The position numbers and the translations under genes were made by a program. The notes under the pieces were generated by a model that saw nothing but the letters and a program-made list of their open reading frames with translations, ran no database searches and was not told where the DNA came from. Of a stretch of DNA of 64,000 bases, positions 10,763 to 22,472 are shown one piece after another (positions within the stretch are counted from its first letter, which is position 1; the number at the start of each line of letters is the position of its first letter). This DNA comes from Tulasnella sp. 424 (taxonomy: Eukaryota > Basidiomycota > Agaricomycetes > Cantharellales > Tulasnellaceae): positions 58,148 through 122,147 of the forward strand of contig WSUB01000129.1 in NCBI GenBank assembly GCA_019633425.1. The letters run 5' to 3'.

Positions 10763-11937
10763 ATGTCCTCTCCACCGACCAGTACGTAGTCCTCGAGAAT
10801 CAATATATGAATTCAGATATCCCCAACAGATTCGATTCACAGACGAACGATTTAAGGGCAGCAGCTGGGAAGAGTGCGACGAATTCATTTGCGCTATTCG
10901 TGAGGTGGCACGGAAGGAAGGCAAAAGTCGAGATCCCGACTGGATCGCAGACTTTGCGTCAGCCCGCTTCTCGGGTCAAGCTCGGTTATGGTATCGCCGG
11001 CTTCCGCAAGATGTTCGTCAAGATTGGGAAAAGTTAGAAGCTGCGCTCTTGGAGAGATGGCCCCCTCCAGAAGATGACGATGAGTAAGTACGCGGCTCGG
11101 CCTCGTTACATATTTGGGATGTTAAAATATAAACCCTTCCATCAGGCCTCGTATCGAGCCGACACCAGCAGCTGCGCCTTCACTGAGTAGCAGTGACAGA
11201 GCTGACCGCCCGCTACAGGGAGTTCTTAAGATAGTTTTCGATGGATCCGACACCGATCATTATCTCAAACTTAGTAGAGACGGTTATGGCATAGGGACAA
11301 CCAACGTGAACGAAGCAATCCGCATACGCTGCAGTTCCTTGACCAACGCTACTCTTCTAGAGCGGATTGTAAGTTTCAATTAGATCGTTCTTTCCTACTT
11401 CAGTCATGCGGCGCGCTTACAGATGCCGCGTAGGATGGATCACGTCACTCTTGGCTAGCGATTCAGTGGACCGGCTCAGATCTCAACCTGGAAAATGGAT
11501 CCACAGCGTGGGCATGGCGTTCGACTCATCGTGTTACACTTCTAAAACTCGTTTCTCAGTTTCGCCTACCTGGTGCTTGTCGACTCATTTACTCTAAAGA
11601 CTTCTTGGGCCCCAACCCCATATCAGCTTGCATCATGCACACTTTCGACAGAGGGCGAAGTATTTCCTTTCTGGGAGAACAGCGATACAAGTAGTATGTG
11701 GACTCAATTTCCTCTGGATCCCTTGGTCTTTTGACGGAGGATTGATCTGTGAAACTAGAAATCAGGATTGGTATCTTCGACGACGGCAATGGAGTCCTCT
11801 GCGCTGCCGCGGATCCGGACGCCTACTCGAAGAAGCATCACTGGGAGGAAAGAGTGGTAGGGAATCTACTATTCGCAATGGAGTATTAAACCTGACCCCT
11901 TGGTCCTCAGAGGTTATTCATCGAGCCGATTGACTGA
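10763..11937 (+). CDS. Array copy 4 (clade A), intact
   Basis: Exons 10763-10781, 10843-11083, 11146-11368, 11434-11507, 11560-11693, 11759-11856 and 11911-11937; 271 aa, all junctions in frame. The Gag-like domain is one of the more divergent in clade A: it begins NERFKGSSWEECDEF, has AREVARKEGK-type changes (ICAIREVARKEGKSRD) and GQARLWYRR in place of RKALSWHSR. It ends RWPPPEDDDE. The beta-rich part has one codon fewer in the fifth exon (KTSWAPTPYQL) and ends RLFIEPID. It is followed by a long-type spacer bearing the first INO1 fragment. Confidence 0.7.
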
Positions 11938-12970
11938 TGTGGATCCGACTATTTCATCAAACGATTTGATTCTTTCGGTCAGTTTCACTCATTCCTATTC
12001 GTTGTGGCGGTATACGCTAACGCAATGAGCTCCTTATAGGAGCGCGCTTTGATCATGAGGCCTGCCTTGCGTTCTATGGAAACCTTTGTACGAGCCACCC
12101 GAACTCGGCGACGTGTGTTGGATCTAAATTCTAATATCCCTCTCTGAAATCTTGTTGCCCTACCTGCCACCCGAACTCAGCGAAGTGAAGGTTTTCCCCT
12201 ATTTCCTTTGTGGTTCTCAGGAATGCTCACAGTAAACTTCGATCACCCTGCAGTACGCTGCTAACGAAAAGCCCGTTTCATTGCAAGTCAGTCCACCTGC
12301 CGCCCACCTGTGCAGAGACGCCCCCTTTGCACTCAGTCCGCCTCGGATGTCATGATGCTTATTCACCTCTCATCTTCGCCAATCTCACTAATAAGGATAT
12401 TCGTCTCGGAAGTCAATGCGGTCCGCATAAGGTATAGTCTTCGGAGTGAGTCTGAGCCCAATTGACCCGCACTTCATGATCAAGCAACTCGCCGTTGGCA
12501 CTATCCACAGCCCCAGTATATATTTCGTCCGAGTGATGTACAAATATATTAGTTCTGGAGTAACGGAGAATGAGGTCCACCGGTCACTGGAGAGTCCACT
12601 ACCAAATCCAGATATGATGCAAGGTTACTCATCCCACTGCAATGCCGCTAATCTGCTCCGTGCTATCCAATACACTAGATATACCCCCGCTTACGTTCGT
12701 TTTGAATTATTAATAAGACTCGCAAGAGCTCGGTGTTGTTACTCCGGCGCCGAAGTGAAGAGAGCACCTACCCACCAATACTACCGAATGGGTCAAGACC
12801 GGATGGGTCGGTAGCTTTTGCTTCGTAGTCAGAGCCGGAAAATGGTACAGATCAGGAAGCGTGGAGTTGGTGTAGTTCACGATTGTGTCATACTACAAGT
12901 CGCGGTGATCAGAGAGGGGGCGTAAAACGCTCCGACGAAGGCCAACATCATCTTGAATATCGAGGGGAGT
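11938..12970. repeat. Long-type spacer, first copy
   Basis: About 1 kb that recurs at 15470-16570, 23477-24560 and 33069-34135, always between an array gene and a truncated INO1 fragment. Shared landmarks are a gtcgatccac/cgcatgtgcagag tract, the block agactcgcaagagctcgg, the block gggtcggtagctttacttcgtagtcagagcc, and a tract around agagggggcg just before the INO1 fragment. In three copies a minus-strand frame is conserved (see the entry at 16100-16282); here it is frameshifted. No functional gene can be supported. Confidence 0.55.
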
Positions 12971-13404
12971 CGGTGAGAGAGAGGTAGCGTTGGCCTCATC
13001 CGTCCATCATGAGGCTGTGTCACGGCGGAATGTAGGGGGAAGAAAGAATGGGAAGGGGAAGAGAGAAATTTCGAAACAGGGAAAATGTGGTCGGTCCAAG
13101 TTGCAACGTTCGCGCGTCAGCCAGAAAAGTCAACAACGCGTCCAGTCTCCGGAGCCTTGCGCTCAGTGCGAATCTCGTAGGCAGTGGACGTGGTGGTGAC
13201 GTGCAAACATCCTTTACGACAGCCACATCGCGGTTCATGAACTTGGCGGTGATGTGTTCGGGGGTGTAAACAGTGTTGGGAGAGTGGAGGACAATGGCGG
13301 CCCACGGTTGACAGCGGTGGGGTGAACCTCAGTCTCAGGTTGAGGAGAGGGGGTAGCCTGAACCGTTGGGGATTTGGGTCGACGCTGAGTTGGGAAGGAG
13401 AGCT
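12971..13404 (-). pseudogene. Truncated INO1 5' fragment a
   Basis: Carries relics of INO1 exon 1, intron 1 and roughly the first 15 codons of exon 2, then breaks off inside exon 2. The exon 1 end still reads [15 protein letters not shown] as in INO1. The ATG start has become AGC and there are frameshifts after the position matching NPDPNG. The upstream INO1 promoter homology continues to about 14100. It cannot encode a synthase because more than three quarters of the enzyme is missing. Confidence 0.88.
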
Positions 13405-14297
13405 GACAAGAAGAGTAATACGTGAATTGGCCAGACGATCTAGAGAGTCAACTGCGTCGCGTCGGCCGTGGTGTGCTCCGTTCCTCTGTGCAAGTGGTGA
13501 GAGCTGCAAAGCGATCAATAGCTTGAGGACACGGACCACCGAAGAAAGGACCATTGCAATGGAGGGAAGAAGTAGATTGAGGGATGCAGATGGTGGAAGG
13601 GGAGTAGGAGATGACGCCGCCCGTATCCGTTTGCATTTTACTCCCCGTCGGAAACACGGATATGAATTTGGCGGTGAGTCCATCATGAACCACAGCAACA
13701 TGGCAACAATTTGTTGTTTCAACGGCCAGGATGTGCTAAATTGACATTCAACCTCCATCTTTACGTACCCCGCGATCCCAACTTTCCCTTTCAAGGCATC
13801 TCGTCACTCTCTCGATTTGAGGTGTAGACCTTCTCCCCACCCACGAATTCACTCCAACACGCTCACTTTCAGCGCCAAATTTCCAAACCGCCTTTCAATC
13901 TGGCCAGCACAAGGCAACCCCGGCAGCATCGGACGTATTCTCACTTGCGGGTCGTAGTCGTACGAGCCGTAATACTGCGAGTCGCAGCCCACGATAAGAC
14001 GGGGATGGGCCACTCGCAAAACGCCTTCAAATATTCCAGCGCGCCCCGACATGACCTCGGATATCGATGGGAGTCAAAAAGCCACAGACCGTTGAGCTGT
14101 TATGTCTAATTATAATGGGGAAATAAGCCCGATGTGATGAGAAGAGATATCACCGAGCACATGGAAACCTCGCGGTTGGAATCCCCTTGTCCCTCGTCCT
14201 TCACTGACCTCGATATTCTGCACCGCACTGCATACTACCAGGCTAACTCTCGAAGTAATCAATACCACCAGACCTTGGTTAGCCCTCGCACAGGGTG

Positions 14298-15469
14298 ATG
14301 TCCTCTCCACCCACTGGTACGTAGTCCTCGAAAATCAAGAGTCGAGTTTAGGTATCTTCAACAGGTTTCGGTTCACAGTCGAAACGTTTAAGGGTACCAA
14401 CTGGGAAGAGTGCGAAGACTTCATTCGCGCTATTCGTGCGGCGGCATGGAAGGAAGGGAAGTTTCGAGATCCCAGCTGGATCGCAGACTTTGCGGCACTC
14501 CACTTAGCGCGTAAAGCACTATCATGGCACTCCCGGCTTCCGAAGGATGTTCGGCAAGATTGGGACAAGTTAGAAGTTGCGCTTTTGGATCGGTGGGCTC
14601 CTCCAGAAGAAGACGATGAGTGAGCACGCGATCCGGTCTGGTAACCTATTCAGGAATGCGGGACGATCGTGATAACCCGTTTATCAGCCCTCGGATCGAG
14701 CCAACACCAGCAGCTGCGCCTTCACTGAATCGCAGTGATAAGTTCAACCTCCCACCACAAGGAGTTTTGAAACTAGTTATAGATGGACTCGATAAAGATT
14801 GTTACCTCAAGCTCGATAGCAAGTATGGCAGGGTGACAGACGACGCGAATCAGGCACTCCGCATACGCTGCAATTCCTTGTCCAACACTACTATTCTAGA
14901 ACGGATTGTAAGTTTCAACAAGACCTTTATTTCATATGTCAACCACGGGACACGCTTACAAATGCTGCATAGGATGGATCATGTCATTCTTGGCTAGCGA
15001 TTCAGTGGGGAAGCTCGAATCCCGACCTGAAACATGGATCCACAAAGTGCGCATGGCCTTCGACTACTCGCCTCCCCCTTCTCAAATCTTGTTTTCCAGT
15101 TGTGGTTACCTAGTGCTCTTGGACTCACTTACTCTAAAGACTTCTTGGAGTCAAAATACCCCGTATCAGCTTACATCATGGACGCTTTCGACAAACGACG
15201 AAGTAATTCCTGTCTGGAGCAACAACGATACCAGTAGTATGTATACCCTATTCGCTATGTTTTTTTTTTGTCCACCGATCCGTCTTGCAGAAATCACGAT
15301 CGGTATCTTCCGCGACAGCGGTGGTCTCCTCTGCATTGCCGCCGATCCGGACGCCTACTCGAAGAAGTATCCTGGCGAGGAAAGAGTGGTAGGGAGACTG
15401 CTATTCACAATGGAGTATCAAATCTGATCCCTTGTTTTCCAGAAATTATTCATCGAGCCCATTTACTGA
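14298..15469 (+). CDS. Array copy 5 (clade A), intact
   Basis: Exons 14298-14316, 14379-14619, 14688-14907, 14973-15046, 15100-15236, 15291-15388 and 15443-15469; 271 aa. Its Gag-like domain starts VETFKGTNWEEC and ends RWAPPEEDDE. The third exon and the beta-rich region are closest to copy 1 (IDGLDKDCYLKLDS, HSWLAIQW, LTLKTSWSQNTPYQL), which suggests copies 1 and 5 are linked by the duplication that also copied the INO1 promoter. It ends KLFIEPIY. It lies directly downstream of INO1 fragment a and its promoter relic. Confidence 0.74.
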
Positions 15470-16570
15470 CGCGGATCTGACGATTTCATCAAGCGATTTG
15501 ATTCTTCGGTCAGTTTCACTCATTCCTAATTCCTTATGACGGTGTATGCTGAGACAAGAAGTTCTTTATAGGAGCGGGTCTTTGACCGTGAAACCTGCCT
15601 TCAGTTCTCCGGAAACCCTTTGACTTGCCACACGAACTCGGCGAAGTGTGTTGCATCTAAATTAATATCAATCTCCCGTTCTCTGAAAACTTGTCGCCGA
15701 ACCTGTTACCCGAACCTAGCGAAGTGAGGGGTTTCCCCTATTTCCTCAGCTATCCTTAGGAATACACTCATTGTGAAACTTGGATCACCATGCAGTACGC
15801 TGATAATAAATGGTCCGTTTTATTACAAGTGAGGACGTCCACCCGGTACCCGCCACCCGCGTGCACGGGGATCCCCTTTACACTCAGGCCACCTCGGCTG
15901 TTGGAGCGATCTCACAATATGGTTTCACCTCTCATCCTCTTCGAAAAAAGATATTCATCTCGGAAGTCGACGCGGTCCGCATGAGGAATGGTCGCGTAGT
16001 GAGCTTGAGCCCAATTAATATATTTGACCCGCCCCCACCCCCCACGTCATGATCAAGCAACTCGCTGTTGGCACCATCCACGGCCCCGCTATACCTCGTC
16101 CGAGTGATGTAAAAGTGTATTAGTTCTACGTCACTGCTGCAGTAACGGAGAATGAAGTTCAGCGTTACTGAAGAGTCCACTACCAAATCGAGATACGATG
16201 CAAGGTCACTCGTCCCATTGAAAATGCCGCTAATCTGCTCCGTACTATCTAATACACTATATGTACTTCCGCTCCTGCTCACTTGGAATGATCAATAAGA
16301 CTCGCAAGAGCTCGGTTTTGTTGCTCCAGTGCCAAGGTGAATATCCACCAAATACTCCCCACCGAATGGCTCGAGACTAGATGGGTCGGTAGCTTTACTT
16401 CGTAGTCAGAGCCGGAAAATGGCGCGGATCAGGGAGCGTGGAGTTGGTGTAGTTCACGATCGTTTCATACTACAAGTCGCGGTGATAACGCATGATCAGA
16501 AGAGGGGGCGTACTCGCACTGAAATCCCTCCAAACGCTCCAACTAAGGCCGACACCATCTTGGATATCGA
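15470..16570. repeat. Long-type spacer, second copy
   Basis: Homologous to 11938-12970. A C-rich run lies near 16033. This copy has the longest version of the conserved minus-strand frame. No functional gene is supported, but see the conserved frame entry. Confidence 0.55.
15932..16282 (-). other. Conserved minus-strand frame in the long spacers, function unknown
   Basis: A 116-codon open frame containing NGTSDLASYLDLVVDSS and a following stretch FILRYCSSDVELIHFYIT. The same protein-level segment can be read, with substitutions such as DSPMMVEFILHDCSSDVEL and ASAVTLDFILRYCSSDVEL, in the spacers near 33690-33790 and 24100-24200, while the spacer near 12560-12640 carries a frameshift. It may be an exon or relic of an unidentified gene caught in the duplication unit, or chance conservation of young duplicates. 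I do not recognise a family. Confidence 0.3.
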
Positions 16571-17032
16571 GGGGAGTCGGTGAGAGCGGTAACGTTGTGG
16601 CTGCCGCATCTGACCATCATGGCGCTGTGTCACGGGGAAATGGAAGGGAATGGAGGGAAGAGAGAGCGGGAAGGGGAAGAGAGAAATTTCGACATAGGGA
16701 AAATGGGGTTGGTCCAAATTGCAACGCGCGTCAGCCAGAAAAGTCAACAACGCGCCCAGTCCCCGGAGCCCTGCGCTCAGTGCGAATCTTGTAGGCTGTA
16801 GGCGTGGCGGTGTCGTGCAAACGCCTCGAGCATCCTGGACTACATCCACATCCCGGTTCTCGAACTTGGCGGTGATGTGCTCGGGGGTGTAAACGGTGTC
16901 GGGAGAGTGGAAGACGACGGCGGCCCACGGTTGACAGCGGTGGGGTCATGAACCTCGATCCCAGGTTGAGGAGAGGTGTAGCCCGATCAACCGTTGGGGT
17001 CTGGGCCGACAATGAGTTGGGATGGAGAGATG
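16571..17032 (-). pseudogene. Truncated INO1 5' fragment b
   Basis: Same segment as fragment a: exon 1, intron 1 and the first part of exon 2, breaking at the same place in exon 2. The exon 1 end reads TAYKIRTERRAPGTG. The start codon ATG is changed to ATC and the middle of exon 1 is frameshifted. The INO1 promoter homology continues upstream (about 17040-17800) into the promoter of copy 6. Confidence 0.88.
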
Positions 17033-17940
17033 ACAAGAAGAGTAATACAACGACTGGCGAGGATTGGACGATCTGGAGAGTCTAACCGCGTCGCGTCGGC
17101 CATGGTGTGCTCCGCTCCTCTGTGCAAGTGGTGAGAGCTGCAGAGTGATCGATAGTTTGAGGACAGTCAGCGCCCGATAAAGGACCATTGGGGGAGGGAG
17201 AAGTAGATTGAGGGTGGTGGAGCGCATCCGTTTCCATTTTTCTTCCAGGCACACGGCCCTTCGGAAACCCGCATTCAGCGGTTCGTCCATCAACGACAAC
17301 AACAGAACAACAGTTTGATGTTTCAATGGCCAGTACGTGCTAAATCCACGTACTTTCAGCTCACCCGCCATCTTTACCCCGCGATCCCAAACTTTACTTT
17401 TCAGGGCAACTCGGTCGCTCTCTCCGGTTTGAGTTGTCTTCTCCCTCCACCACGAATTCGCACCAACACGTTCACTTTCAACATCCAATATCCAAACCGC
17501 CCTTCAATCCGGCCAACACAGGGCAACTCCGGCAGCATCCGACATGTTCTCTCTTGTGGCTCCGCAACCATCGTGGACAATACTGCGTGTCGCAGCCCAC
17601 GTGATCGATAGGCCCACTCGCAAACTGCTTCTTAAATATTCCAGCGGGCCCCGAACACGGCCTCGGATATCGATTGGAGTCGAAAAGCCTCAGACCATTG
17701 TCTTGGCCATTGGCAGTCCCATGCCGGACGATTCAATGGCGAGTGCGTTATTAGCCTAATGGGGAAATAGGGCCCGATGTGATGAGAAGAAGGTCACCGA
17801 ACAGACGCATACCTCGCGGTGGGATCCCCTTGTCCCTCGTCCTTCGCCGACCTCGATATTCTGCACCACCCTGCATACCACCGCGCTAAATCTCGGAGTG
17901 ATCAATACCACCACAAACCTTGGCAAGCGCTCGCACAGCG

Positions 17941-19112
17941 ATGTCCGCTCCACCGACCAGTATGTAGTCCTCGAGAATCAATGTAAGAATTCAGATATCT
18001 CCAACCGATTCGGTTCACAGTCGAACGCTTCAAGGGTACCAACTGGGAAGAGTGCGAAGATTTCATTCGCGCTGTTCTCGAGACGGCATGGAAGGAAGAA
18101 AAAATTCAAGATCCGCGCTGGATTGCAGGCTTTGCGTCCTTCCACTTCTCGCGTAAAGCCCTATCCTGGTACTCCCGACTTCCGCAGGATATCCGTGAAG
18201 ACTGGCCGAAATTGCAAGTTGCGCTCTTGGACCGGTGGCCAGCTCCAGAAGATGACGACGAGTGAGAACGCGGTTCGGCCTCGTAACCTATTTGGGATGT
18301 TGAACAATAATCCTTCCATAGGCCTCGTATCGAGCCGACACCAGCAGCTGCGCCTTCACTGAATCGCAGTGATAGAGCTGACCGCCCGCTACAGGGAGTT
18401 CTTAAGATAGTTGTCGATGGATCCAATACGAATTATTATCTCAAACTCAATGTGGACGGTTTTGGGGTGTTGACAACCAACGCGAACGAAGCAATCCGCA
18501 TACGCTGCAGTTCCTTGTCCAACGCCACTCTTCTAGAGCGAATTGTAAGTTTCAATTAGATCCTTTGATTCTACATCGGTCATGGGACGCGCTTACAGAT
18601 GCCGCGTAGGATGGATCACGTCATTCTTGGCTAGCGATTCAGTGGGGGAGCTCGAATCCCGACCTGAAAAATGGATCCACAAAGTGTGCATGGCGTTTGA
18701 CTAATCGTTTTCCACTTCTAAAATTCGTTTTCCAGGTTCGCCTTCCTAGTCTTCGTGGACTCACTGAGTCTGAAGACTTCTTGGGGTCTAAATCACCCGT
18801 ATCAGCTTGCATCTTGCACACTTTCGACTGACGGCGAAGTAATCCCCGTCTGGGAGATCAGCGATACCAGTAGTATGTCTACTCTATTCGCTCTGGTTTC
18901 TTTGGTCCTTGGCGGAGGACTGACCTGTGTTATTAGAAATCACGATTGGTATCTTCAGAAGCGGCAGTATCCTCTGCATTGCCGCCGATCCGGACGCCTT
19001 CTCGAAGAAGCATCCTGACAGGGAAAGAGTGGTAGGGAGACTGCTATTCACAACAGCGTATCAAATCTGATCCCTTGGTTTCCAGAAATTATTCGTCGAG
19101 CCGATTGACTGA
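17941..19112 (+). CDS. Array copy 6 (clade A), intact
   Basis: Exons 17941-17959, 18021-18261, 18322-18544, 18610-18683, 18736-18872, 18937-19031 and 19086-19112; 271 aa. The micro-exon encodes MSAPPT (a serine replaced by alanine). The Gag-like domain has AVLETAWKEEKIQD and SRLPQDIREDWPKLQ, the variant also seen in copies 10, 11 and 12. The sixth exon is one codon shorter than usual. The C-terminus is KLFVEPID. The interval from copy 5 is 3643 bp, one long-type repeat period. Confidence 0.72.
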
Positions 19113-20583
19113 TGCGGATCTGACCATTTCGTCAAGCAAATTTGATTCTTCGGTCAGTTTCACGCATTCCTCATCTGTTGTCACGGTGTATGCTAAAACG
19201 AGAAGCTCCTTATAGGAGCGTGCTTTTGACCATGATCCCTACCTCCTATTCTCCAGAACCCTCTTGACGAGTCGCCCGAATTCGGCGACGCGTGCTGGAT
19301 CTAGATTCTGATCTCCCGTTCTCTGAAACCTGTTGCCGAGCCTGCCACCCGAACTCAGCGAAGTGGAGAGTTTCACCGTTTCCTTAGTTCCAATTGGAAA
19401 TGCATCTGCGCGGAAAATTCGATCAGCCTGCGATATAATAATAACGAATGGTTCGATCGATCCAGGTCGATCCACCCCGTTGCGTTTGCATTTACAGCAA
19501 CCACATTCTGTTTCGGACGTTGGTTCGATGCCTATGAGCCGGATTCACGTCGCCACACCACATTACTGTTGCTAACCCTCAGTCGTTCACGTACAAAGGT
19601 ATTCTTTTCAGAACTCGAGGTGGTCCGCGTGAGGAACGCCATCAACCAATGGCCCAACTCCCCCCGGCTCCCGCCACCGTGCGGGCGCGGCCGGAGTTAT
19701 AACATTTTATTTTATTTATTCTTGTTGGGCGAGGGAGAAATTTACTCACGCGGTGCCTTGGCTCCGCGCTTCAAACACCCGAAAGCGGCTTTGTGTATTT
19801 GGCCGCCTGTCCACCAGCCTCCTGCTACTATGGCGACCCTAAGGTCTCCCAGTCTCTCGCTTGTTGGGCGAGTCTGGTTTTCGCATTCGGTTTATAGTGT
19901 AATCGGGGCGTGTGGGGTTGGGCTTCGTCCGCACAGCAGCTCATCCGCCCCCTACCCACTAAAACCCTCTGCGGATTGGGCACCGCGCGCTCCGCTGGCC
20001 CCATTAGGTGGCTACGGTAGCAGAGCCAGTGTTTCCACTGATTGCCAGAGGTCGTTGCGACACGACAGCGCCATTGCTTAACCTCCCGAGAAGGAGGTAT
20101 AAGCTGGGAGACTCTATCCGGTGCCCTTTCGGCCTTCAAGCAATCCCCCATGCTCAGTCAGGCTCCGAAGGTAGTGTACGAGGGTCTCCTCGGTGGCGCC
20201 TGCGCCGTACCGATTCCTCGTCCCCCGCTCTCCCTCCGTGGTGCCGGGACTTCGCATGGCTAGTTAACCGACGTCAAAGGCGCCCATCTGGGCTTACCCA
20301 TGTGGTCATACTCAATCAGGTTGACCCACGAGTTTTTGATCAGCTTCGAAGTAATTTTACCCTTGTCTAATCTCATTTCTGGGAGCCGGAGTTATAACAG
20401 CGTTGTGGGAGCGGGTCGGATGTGATGAGAAGGAAGGTCCCCGAACACATGTTCACCGTGCGTCAAACCCCCTTCTTCCTCGTCCTTCGCTGACCTCGAT
20501 ATTCTACACAACCCTGCATACCGCTGCGTTAAATATCGAAGTTATTAATACCACCATAAACCGTGGCAAGCGCTCGTACAGCG
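19113..20583 (+). repeat. Short-type spacer between copies 6 and 7, with inserted retroposon
   Basis: Homologous to the other short spacers once the 680-bp insertion at 19705-20384 and its 15-bp duplication are removed. It contains the usual gaactcagcgaagtgg tract and the GC-rich segment, which is where the insertion landed. No gene seen outside the insertion. Confidence 0.55.
19705..20384 (-). mobile_element. 680-bp SINE-like or truncated non-LTR retroposon, reverse orientation
   Basis: Bounded by a 15-bp perfect direct repeat gccggagttataaca (19690-19704 and 20385-20399). The left end begins ttttattttatttattc, that is, an A-rich tail on the minus strand, so the element reads right to left. 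Homologous spacers without the insertion have this target only once. The string cttgttgggcgag occurs twice (near 19731 and 19859), which suggests an internally repeated 3' end. No long open frame and no reverse transcriptase signature are present. I did not find convincing pol III box sequences. Confidence 0.75.
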
Positions 20584-21760
20584 ATGTCCTCTCCACCGAC
20601 TAGTACGTAGTCCTTGGTAACCAAGAGTCGAGTTTGGGATCTTCAACAGGTTTCGGTTCACAGTCGAACCCTTCAAGGGCACCGACTGGGAAGAATGCGA
20701 CGATTTCATTCGCGCTATTCGTGCAGCGGCATGGAAGGAAGGCAAAATTCAAGATCCACGCTGGATTGCAGACTTTGCGTCCCTCCACTTCTCGCGTCAA
20801 GCTCGATTATGGCATTCCCGGCTTCCGCAGGATGTTCGTCAAGACTGGGAAAGGCTAGAGGCTGCCCTTCTGGATCGATGGACACCTCCCGAAGATGAAG
20901 AAGAGTGAGCACGCGGATCGGCCTCATAAGCGATTCCTGGGAGGTTAACGTTGACCCTTCTATCAGGCCCCGGATCGAGCCAACACCAGCAGCTGCGCCA
21001 TCACCGAATCGTAGTGATAAGCCTAAACTCCCACCACAAGGACTTCTGAAACTGGCTATAGATGGATTCGATAGAGATCGTTACCTCAAACTCGATATGC
21101 ACGGTCGTGCCGAGGTGACAGACGACACGAATCAGGGACTCCGCATTCGTTGCAATTCCTTGTCCAACACAACTATTCTAGAACGGATTGTAAGCTTCAA
21201 CCAGACCCTTGTTTTGATGTCAATCATGAGAGACGCTTACAAATTCAGCGTAGGATGGATCACGTCATTCTTGGCTAGCAATTCGGTGGATGGACTCGGA
21301 TCCCAACCTAATCAATGGATCTACTGAGTGCGTATGGCCTTCGACTACTCGTCTCCCCTTTCTCAAATCTCGTTTTCTAGCTATGGTTTCCTGGTGCTCT
21401 TGGACTCACTTACTCTAAAGACTTCTTGGGGAGAGGGTTCCCCATATCAACTTGCATCATGCACACTTTCCACAGACGGCGAAGTAATTCCTGTCTGGGA
21501 GAATAAAGATACCAATAGTACGTTTACTCTATTTGCTTTGATTCATTTGACCTTGGACGGAGGAATATTCTGTGTTATTAGAAATCACAACTGGTATCTT
21601 CCGCAGCAGCACTGGAATCCTCTGCGTTGCCGCGGATCCGGATGCCTACTCGAGGAGGTATCCCGGAGAGAAGAGAGTGGTAGGGGACCTACTCTTCACA
21701 ATGGGGTATCGAATCTGATCCCTTGGTTTCCAGAAACTTTTCATCGAGCCGATTGACTGA
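20584..21760 (+). CDS. Array copy 7 (clade A), intact
   Basis: Exons 20584-20602, 20664-20904, 20967-21189, 21254-21327, 21381-21517, 21582-21679 and 21734-21760; 272 aa. The Gag-like domain reads IEPFKGTDWEEC and has SRQARLWHSRLPQDVRQDWERLE. This copy decides a splice site for the family: where most copies read accaGTAgtatgt, it reads accaATAgtacgt, so only the downstream donor is possible, and I used that donor throughout. The C-terminus is KLFIEPID. Confidence 0.74.
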
Positions 21761-22472
21761 TGCGGATCCGGCTATTTCATCGAGCGATGATTGTTTCGGT
21801 CAGTTTCACTCATTCCTAATCATCTGTGAGTGAATATGCTAACACCAGAAGCTCTTAATAGAAGCAAGTTTTGACCCTGGGGCCTACCTTTCGTTCTCCA
21901 GGAACCTCTTGACCAGCCACCCGAACTCAGCCAAGTGGAGAGTTTTACCTATTTCCTTGGTTCCAATTCGAAATATATCCGCGTAAAAGAAATTGATCAA
22001 CCTACGATATGATAATAACGAATGGCTCGTTGGCTCCAGGTCGATCCGCCCCGTTGCGCCTGCATTTGCAGCAACCACGTTCCGTTTCGGACGTTGGGTC
22101 GATCCCATGAGATTGATTCACCTAGCGTCGTCGCCATATATCCTAACTGCTGCTAACCTGCAGTCGTTCAAGCACAAAGGTATTCTTTTCAGAACTCGAG
22201 GTGGTCCGTGTTAGGAACGCCGCCTACGAATAGCCCAGCTCCCCTGGCTCTCGCCATTGTGGGCGAGCGCGGCCAGGGGGTTATAGCACCTTTGGGGGAA
22301 ACGGGCCGGATGTGATGAGAAGAAATGTCAACGACCACATGTGCACCTTATGGTCAGACCCTTCTTCCTCGTTCTCCGTCGACCTCGATATCCAACACCA
22401 CACTGCATACCACCGAGCTAAATCTCGACGTGATCAATACCACCACAGACCGTGGCAAGCGCTCGCACAGCG

